Shown piece after piece: positions 57,500-64,000 of a stretch of 64,000 nt of DNA; the stretch's first letter is position 1; each line of letters starts with the position of its first letter. Source of the stretch: Anthoceros angustus. Lineage: Eukaryota > Streptophyta > Anthocerotopsida > Anthocerotales > Anthocerotaceae. The notes under the pieces are model-generated. The model had not been told where the DNA came from. It ran no database searches and saw nothing but the letters and a program-made list of their open reading frames with translations. The DNA lies in assembly GCA_010909165.1 (NCBI GenBank), contig MU008203.1, positions 372,001 to 436,000 on the forward strand, in the 5' to 3' direction. Position numbers and translations under genes: made by a program.

Positions 57500-60400
57500 A
57501 GGCGAAACCTCATCGCGGTAGAAAAAGAAGCTGGTGCGATTCAGAACGTTTGGATGCAAGGGCGGGCCAGAAGTCAAGAAGTTGCACCCTTCCCTGAACA
57601 AAGAGTGATATGTAAGATGAGAACTAGGAGGAGAAACAATCCATATGGAAAGAGTGTGCTTCTTAGATAAAGGATTTCAATTCTTTATTAGATTTTTAGA
57701 GAGAACTCATGTACTAGTGGAAGATGTTTAAGGCATAGTCCAGAATATAATTAGATTTTAATTAAGATTACATCTTTTTTTACCAGAAAATACTCACTTC
57801 ATGTTCTTATACTTCCCCCTTCCAATCCCGCAATCATATGTCCTCCCTTGTCCTCCCTTATCCTCTCTTCTTCTCCCTTTAGGACTGTCGCATTAGCCAG
57901 TCCATTCATTAGAACCCCGTGGTTAGGTAACGCTCTGGTCGAATCACAACTACGATGGGGTATCTCCCTCCTTCAATTACTCTGGCCCTTGGTGGCCTGT
58001 TTGTCAGGAGTGGCCCTTGGTGGCATGTGGCCTGTCTGGTCTAGAGTCCTTCGAGGCCGTATATATGATTTTTGCAATCTCGCCCGCAAAAAGAACTGTT
58101 ATTATAAGGTTGTGAAACTCTTGGAGGAAGGGTTGTAATATCCTTCGGGCTGCGGGATATTATGATCTCCGGAGTAGGGCCCTTCGAGGCCCTCCAAATT
58201 ATATAGAATGTAAATATTCAAAATACTGCAAACATATTTGCCTTCGCAAAGACTGTGCTAGTCCTCCTGAGTAATTCACCTAGTTGTTTGGGGTTCTGTA
58301 GGGTACACTGCTCAGGCACATACAAAAAAAACACCGTACGAAAACAGAAAGGGTTGAACCATCATCTTCCACCTGATGGACATGCTTTCATCCAGGAACA
58401 GTGGTACTGGACGTATCCAGGTCCAAACATCAACATAATCATATCTCGACAAGGGTGCACCTGCAAGTCATAGCATATTCGATTTCTTCTCTGCAACAGA
58501 TGTATCTCTTTGAAGGAAATTCACAAAGAAATCCTCATTCTGAAAGGTCTTTGACACGTCTAGACGAGCACAGAAGGGGGAAAGGGTCCGAGATATCTCA
58601 ATAGGCCCTCAGGAGCAACAAAGAGGAACGAGGGATATCTTGCTTGTGTTTGAAACCACAATGACGGTTTCGTAACTCTGTGCAATGTCCACCAGGGCCA
58701 AACCAACGAGTCTGTTACCAGCCGTAAGCACAACAATGACACCGCCAGGATTAAGAATTCCTGCCCCTCAGCAGCCTCCCCATACGAGCCACTGAATTCG
58801 CGAGAAAAGCTTGACCTGTGATCAGCAAGACCCAAACCAAAGACGTCCATCTGTAGCAACGAGCAAAAGTATAAGAGGCTCTTGTTGATCATGCACACAG
58901 TTGCTGATGTAACTACTGGTCCATGCTGTAGTCTCTTTCTCTAAGGACGTTCCTTAAAGATTGCTGCCGAAAGGTAATGGGCTCCTTTGGGTATTGCCAT
59001 GGCCACAGCTTAACAACGTTGCAAATCAGCAGGCACACTATCAGACTAAAGTTAAGGTAAGAGGATATGAGACCATAGGTTAAGGTGAGAGGTATATGAG
59101 ACCATAGGTTAAAGTGAGGGGGATCTTGCAGATGGATGGAGGATGGCATAGTGCATCTGTTATCTGCGGTTCTGTAACCTGAGGGCAGTGCATTTGCGGA
59201 GTAGCCACGTTATCACATCCTGCGGTACTTGAAAAACACAGTACCAGTAGAAAGACTGGCCAGCATGGTAGAACCTTTCGGAGCAGCTGTTTACAGTTAT
59301 CCCCAGTGGTGTGCTCGTGTTTTCGGGCCCTGTCCCTGCAAGCAACGAGCTGGACGCATGATGTAACTACGTGTGAGCTCAGAAACATCCTTCCAACGAT
59401 GAGGACCAAGCATGGCCATTGATGTTTGATGGCTTGAAGCAAAGAAGGGCTTAAATTGAATGCATCTCTCAGGTGGTATGAACGTCGGGATAGTCTCTTT
59501 CTCCTGTGTCACGATGCAGTTCGCAGTGGCACCAGATAAGAGACTTCGTGTGTGCTACTGTGAGCTCCTGTCAACAAACTGTTGCCCAACCACTCTGACA
59601 GGAGCAATCAAGCTGGAGTTGGGTCGAAGCCACACAACGGTGACAATTCTGTGTGACGTGGGGAACCAGATACCAGAGCACGCTTTAGAATGTGGAAGCC
59701 AAGGGCTGCCACATCCTGCTGGTTATAGATCCAGCCTATGAAGAGGTAACGTCTCCGCAGTGTTCGAGGAGGTGAAGGCTTAAATTTGCTTTTTCTGTAG
59801 ACATTCATCAATTGTATGGGACACCCTGTCGCAAGCGCTCGCTTCCCGTTCTCGGCGAAGAGGCGTGATTTGTCTCATCCCAGGGTGACCTCAGGCGGAG
59901 ACACAAGCAGGGGCACATTGGACAAATCCTTTAAATAAAGCCGGAAACTCACGAACAACATGTTAGCTGCAGTGAGGGTGACGCAAGGTGCATGATGTAT
60001 GCGTCTGCGCCATCAAAATGCTCCGCTTTTGGAGAAAACTTTCAGGTGGACAAGCCAAGCGGATGGTGATCTCACTTGCATCATTCAAAGAATCGTACAT
60101 AAGGAAAGACTACCTACATAGATACATACAGGAAGCTGCGATGTGGCCAAAATCCGGTAGAGTGTAAGGTATTTACATATGTGTACAATCCGCAGTTGGA
60201 AATCTGCCTCAACAGTCCCGCACTCGCCCTCGTTCTGGCAATTCTGCTATGCTTCAAGAGTTCCCTCATCCAACCTTGGTTGGCGACCTGTGGTCAGGTG
60301 CCCTTGTGGCCATTCCTGGTGAGCTTGTCGTCATTCCTGGTGGTGACTTTGTGGCCATTCCGAACACCGCCTGGTGAATCACCGCCTGGTTGATCATCAC

Positions 60401-60507
60401 TCCCTGAGATGACCATTTGCGCAGACACACACACACACACACACATGCACAAAGCTAGGTTAGCCAACGTTGAGGTGAAGAATTGTGCAAGATGCTTGCA
60501 ACAAGAG
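57500..60507. other. Long stretch without recognised genes
   Basis: About 3 kb between the LINE-like remnant and the transporter. Short frames on both strands (58898-58560, 59442-59080, 59811-59608 minus; 59460-59741 plus) show no known domain. A 58-bp direct repeat-like stretch (GTGGCCATTCCTGGTGA at 60306, similar at 60350) and an AC microsatellite (60423-60444) lie at its right end. It probably includes the 3' UTR of the transporter. Confidence 0.4.
60423..60444 (+). repeat. AC dinucleotide microsatellite
   Basis: About ten CA/AC units just downstream of the transporter stop codon on the minus strand. Confidence 0.9.
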
Positions 60508-62300
60508 TCACCGGGAGGGGCAGCTTGCCATGGCATGGTTGTTCGGCGCATGATGCTGGTGCTGGTGCTCCGCGATTTGTCTCTGCATCTCCACATCGCG
60601 GGAATCCACGGTCCTGCAAAGGTTCGCAATTTCAATTTCACCTCGTGAGGAACAAGAAACACAAGAACGAAATCGAGGGGACTCGACTCGACTCCAGCCG
60701 AGTGGTTTGTACATACCATGGGCCTCGGACGGACGGGTCGTCGAACTTGCTCCGGACGCTTTCGTCGTACTTGCTGCGGACGCTGTCGTCGTAGCGGTCG
60801 CCGTCCTCCCAGAGCGCGTAGGCCTCCTCGCCGTGGGCGGCGTCGTCGCCGACCGCGAGCTGCTCGTCGCTCATGCAGCGGCACAACCATGCGGATGACC
60901 AGCAAGATGATGCTGGTGATCACCATATTCCAGCCCGCCACGAACAGGGCGCCCGCCAGCTGCTTCAGCACCTGCGGCGCGGTTCTGGTGAACCGCCTTC
61001 TTGCACCCGAAGATGAGGCACATGTCTTGCGTCGCGAACAGACCTGCAGCATGGATGACATTCAATTCAATTCCATGCAACTCGATTCAATACGAGTGGC
61101 GTTGCGCGCGGAAGAACTCACACACTGCAATGGAATGCGCACCTGTGAGGAGGCCGCCGACGACCCCGGCGACGGCGTGGGTATGGAAGACGCCGAGGGT
61201 GTCGTCGATCTGGGCCAGGAAGCGGATCTGCCGGTGCAGCTTCATCATGGTGAACCAGGGCACGGTGCCGGCGGCGATGCCGTACACCATGGCGACCCAG
61301 CCGTGCAGGCCGGCGCCGGGCGTGATGCACACCAGGCCCGCGAACATGCCCTGCACGGCCCCGATCACGCTGGGCTTGCGGAAGTAGAAGATGTCGAGCG
61401 CCGTCCAGCTGAGCAGCGCCGTGGCCGCGGACAGGTTGGTGTTGAGGATGGCCAGCGACGCGTCCTGCCCCGCCGCGTACGGCGCCCCGCCGTTGAATCC
61501 GTTCCATCCCAACCACAGTATTCCCGCCCCGCACAGCATGAGCAGCACGTTGTTGGGCGGGAACCGCTCCCTGTCCTGCGGCAGCCTCGGCCCTACCTGT
61601 TGTTGTTGCCACAGCAATGACACACCTGAGTTCTTGAGCGCGAGGATACTTCATGGAACGATTTTGCAAGAAGAGAAGAAGCATATGAACAAGAAGAAGA
61701 AGAAGGAGGAGGAAGGGGAGGTTGTGGGTGGTGGTGACAGACCCAGTATGCGGCAACGAGGCCCGCGACGCCGGAGGAGACGTGGATGACATAGCCGCCG
61801 GAGAAGTCGATGACGCCGAACTGGAAGAGGAAGCCGCCGCCCCACAGGCTGAAGGCGCCCACGGTGTAGGAGAAGAGGAGCCAGAGGGGCACGAACATCA
61901 TCCAGGCCCAGAAATTCATGCGCCCCAGGATGGAGCCGGCGATGAGGATGACGGTGAGCGCGGCGAAGGCGAACTGGTAGTAGATGAGTGTGGACATGGG
62001 GAAGAAGAGCAGCTGCGGCTGGTTGTGGTACGCCGCCCGCTGGGTGAGGAAGCTGGGCCCCAGAATGGTGTTCGGCCAGCCCCATATGGGCAGCATCTGC
62101 TCCCCGAACGACATCCGGAAGCCCACCAGCGCCCAGCACACCAGCACCGCCGCGAACGCGTACAGCGCCATGAAGGCCGAGTTCACCGCCCACTTCTTCT
62201 TCACGATGCTCCCGTACAGGATCACCAGACCCGGCACCGACTGCAGCCCCACCAGCGTCCCCGCCAGCATCTGCCACGCATTGTCCCCTTCACCAGCCAT
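60508..62300 (-). CDS. AMT2: AMT2-type ammonium transporter with two frame breaks
   Basis: Minus-strand exons: 62300-61743, 61596-61143, 61043-60717 and 60613-60508, all GT-AG. The start ATG 62300 gives [20 protein letters not shown], as in plant AMT2 (MEP-type) proteins. The typical eleven membrane segments, the pore histidines in [10 protein letters not shown] and [10 protein letters not shown], and [17 protein letters not shown] are present. Exons 1 and 2 are intact. Exon 3 changes frame twice: near 60985-60965, between [10 protein letters not shown] and [12 protein letters not shown], and at about 60872, where CTGCATGAG stands for the expected L-R-M-S-D-E. Each break equals a loss of 2 nt (or gain of 1), and together they restore the frame needed for exon 4 and its stop. 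The product imports ammonium at the plasma membrane. It is either a recent pseudogene or a functional gene with sequence errors. Confidence 0.9.
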
Positions 62301-64000
62301 TCCGGCTCCAACGCCACCGTCGTCATCTTTCAATTCACCGAGCACTACACTCTACAAGGTCTCGCAATCCCGCACCACCCACCTCCCGCCCCTCTTCCTA
62401 AATTCGCACCTTGTTCACCATGTGCATTCGCATTGATGAAATGGTCTCTCCCGCACCACTTCCGTAGATCACCATGCGCCTGCATCCATTCATAATTGAT
62501 TGCCAGCTCTTTCCTTCCTCCCTCCCTTCCTTCCTGCCAGATCACAGCCGTGTGCGCCCTGCTGCCATTTCCATCCCCGGGGCTGCCGCTGCTGTTATCT
62601 GATCCGTTGACAAAAGACGGTGCCCCCCGTCCAAGGCGGAGGAGAAGGGAATGCCTCGGGGCGAGTCGGCGATGGCGCCAAGACTCTGTCTCGGCGCGCT
62701 ACGACGCGATGGAGTCAAGTGCCAGCCTGCGCGCAGCCACACAGCCAGGCAACGCTGTGAACCAAAGCGCACGCTGCCATATGTTTTTTTTTCACCACCT
62801 GCCTAATTTCAGATTCCGTCGCTTCCCACCAGATTCCTTCTCCCCACCCAAGACGCGCCCGCGCCCCATATTTTATCTCACTAAAACGGATGCCAGAATT
62901 TGCAAGATGGCCCACTCCGGTCTCCTGGTGCACATGCAAGTATCCCACAATTCACACTCTCTACACATTCCCGACAATTTGATGCTTGGTTAGGTGCTAG
63001 GCCGGAGGATCACATCTTCTTGCTTAACACCAAGCCGTAAACCGTGAATGTGTACTCTGGATCGCGTGGCTTAGGCTCTCTACTTAGCTTGCACAAGAAT
63101 CAATCAAACGGATTCGCATGCCAAGTCTTGTGAAGTCCTGTTGTGTGTCCGATTCAGTACAACACAATGACCCGACGTTACCACGGTTGAGGGTTTTCCT
63201 TTTCGTAATTTGTGCTTTATGAGAAACAAGATATTATCCTTTATTTAACTATTGATGTGGAGGAGCGGTGCTTGCTTTATGGACGGATGACCCTCATGAC
63301 AGTCAACGTCCTTGCACAAAAGTGAAGTAGATGAGCTGAATGCGTTTAGAACGCTTGCAGCGAATGGTAAATCGCCTAGGAAAGAGTGAGGCGCTGCGCT
63401 TTGCGCTCACGGCACGGCGGCCTGCTGATTTGCATACCCTGGCCTCGATCCCCATTCCATTCGGGCTCAGACGCGGCGCCCCGATTTCTCCTCTTCTTCA
63501 GCCTTGGGACTCTTGGCCTTGGTGTTGGAGTGGCCGCACTGTTGGAACGCCTCTTTCCCACCTGTGTACTGCACTGCAAATAATAAGCAGGAGGCGCAGC
63601 GCTCACTGTGCCTGTTGTGGTGCACCCGCCGCGCGGGCTTAAACTGGAGTGAGGACGAGTGAAACGAGATTCCGGATCTCTACAGCTTGAGATGAGTGAG
63701 GTCTCTGGATCTTGCTATTGGCCTATCTCTGCTTGTCATGTCTGACATGTGCATGCTATTACATACCTGCTTTGCTGTTGGAAAGGAAGGACACGGATAG
63801 GGTTCGTTGCCCTCAGGCATTGTGGCCGCCTAAGGATGCCATTTGCGGCAGCTTCCAGCTGATTCTTTGAAATACCATGGCCCGCACATTCGTTTTTCGT
63901 CCTCCGGCCAGCAAACAAAAACCAACATGAGCCGCAGGCCAGGCCGGAAGGAAGGAAGGATCCTTCCGGCCTGGAAGAAGGATCCTTCTGCAGCAGTGCT
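62301..64000. other. Upstream of transporter, no recognised gene
   Basis: The first few hundred bases should hold the transporter promoter and leader, with CT-rich tracts near 62510-62540. Frames at 62496-62993 and 63340-63642 (+) show no family features. A perfect-arm inverted repeat closes the window. Confidence 0.45.
63939..63974. repeat. Inverted repeat, 14-bp arms
   Basis: CCAGGCCGGAAGGA and its exact reverse complement TCCTTCCGGCCTGG are separated by 8 bp. It is followed by a second AAGGATCCTTC palindrome at about 63978-63988. Confidence 0.85.

Noticed and set aside
61722-62495. Plus-strand open frame of 257 codons over the transporter
   Set aside because: Antisense shadow of AMT2 exon 1 with low-complexity Glu/His/Arg content and no family features.

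Overview
The window is nuclear DNA of a land plant. It carries spliced genes with short GT-AG introns (about 70-570 bp), chloroplast-targeted proteins of plant-only families, an AMT2-type ammonium transporter, Copia and Gypsy LTR retrotransposon debris and a decayed plant PPR gene. The compact GC-rich genes and the style of the PPR repeats suggest a seed-free plant (lycophyte, fern or bryophyte), but that is an impression and not a proven placement.

Left gene island (1-12.8 kb). In order: a 5' part of a DUF2358-SOUL protein (-), an unrecognised possible gene (-), a Ycf20-like/NPQ6 protein (-), a glycine-rich conserved plant protein (+), a trichome-birefringence-like PC-esterase (-), a two-S1-domain chloroplast RNA-binding protein of the SRRP1 type (+), an intronless receptor-like cytoplasmic kinase (+) and a chloroplast-type Mpv17/PMP22 protein (-). 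Exon boundaries were worked out by hand, and reading frames stay open across every junction given. Four of the seven recognised genes look plastid-directed (SOUL, Ycf20-like, SRRP1, Mpv17).

Repeat sea (about 13.4-57.5 kb). This is a nest of broken LTR retroelements. It holds a 5'-truncated Copia element (-), a Copia RT/RNase H fragment (+) and a Gypsy H2C2 fragment. It also holds at least four LTR families present in several copies: A (long, with an inverted pair centred near 37 kb), B (four copies, two followed by the same basic gag-like ORF), C (a tandem pair of about 1.7 kb plus a partial copy) and E (LTR, primer-binding site and gag start). Between them lie a 0.64 kb direct duplication, minisatellites, a PPR pseudogene and an AT-rich patch. 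No intact pol is present. Copies of one family differ largely by 1-2 nt indels, and two single N bases sit at family junctions, so sequence and assembly quality is doubtful here.

Right end (57.5-64 kb). A possible LINE C-terminal remnant is followed by about 3 kb in which I recognise nothing, then an AMT2-type ammonium transporter (-). It is complete in exon structure but has two frame breaks in exon 3 that fit 2-nt losses. The last 1.7 kb has no recognisable gene.

The genes do not form one pathway. The nearest to a theme is plastid function on the left. The most notable biology is the set of pol-less LTR families with reiterated promoter-like motifs and a shared LTR 3' end.
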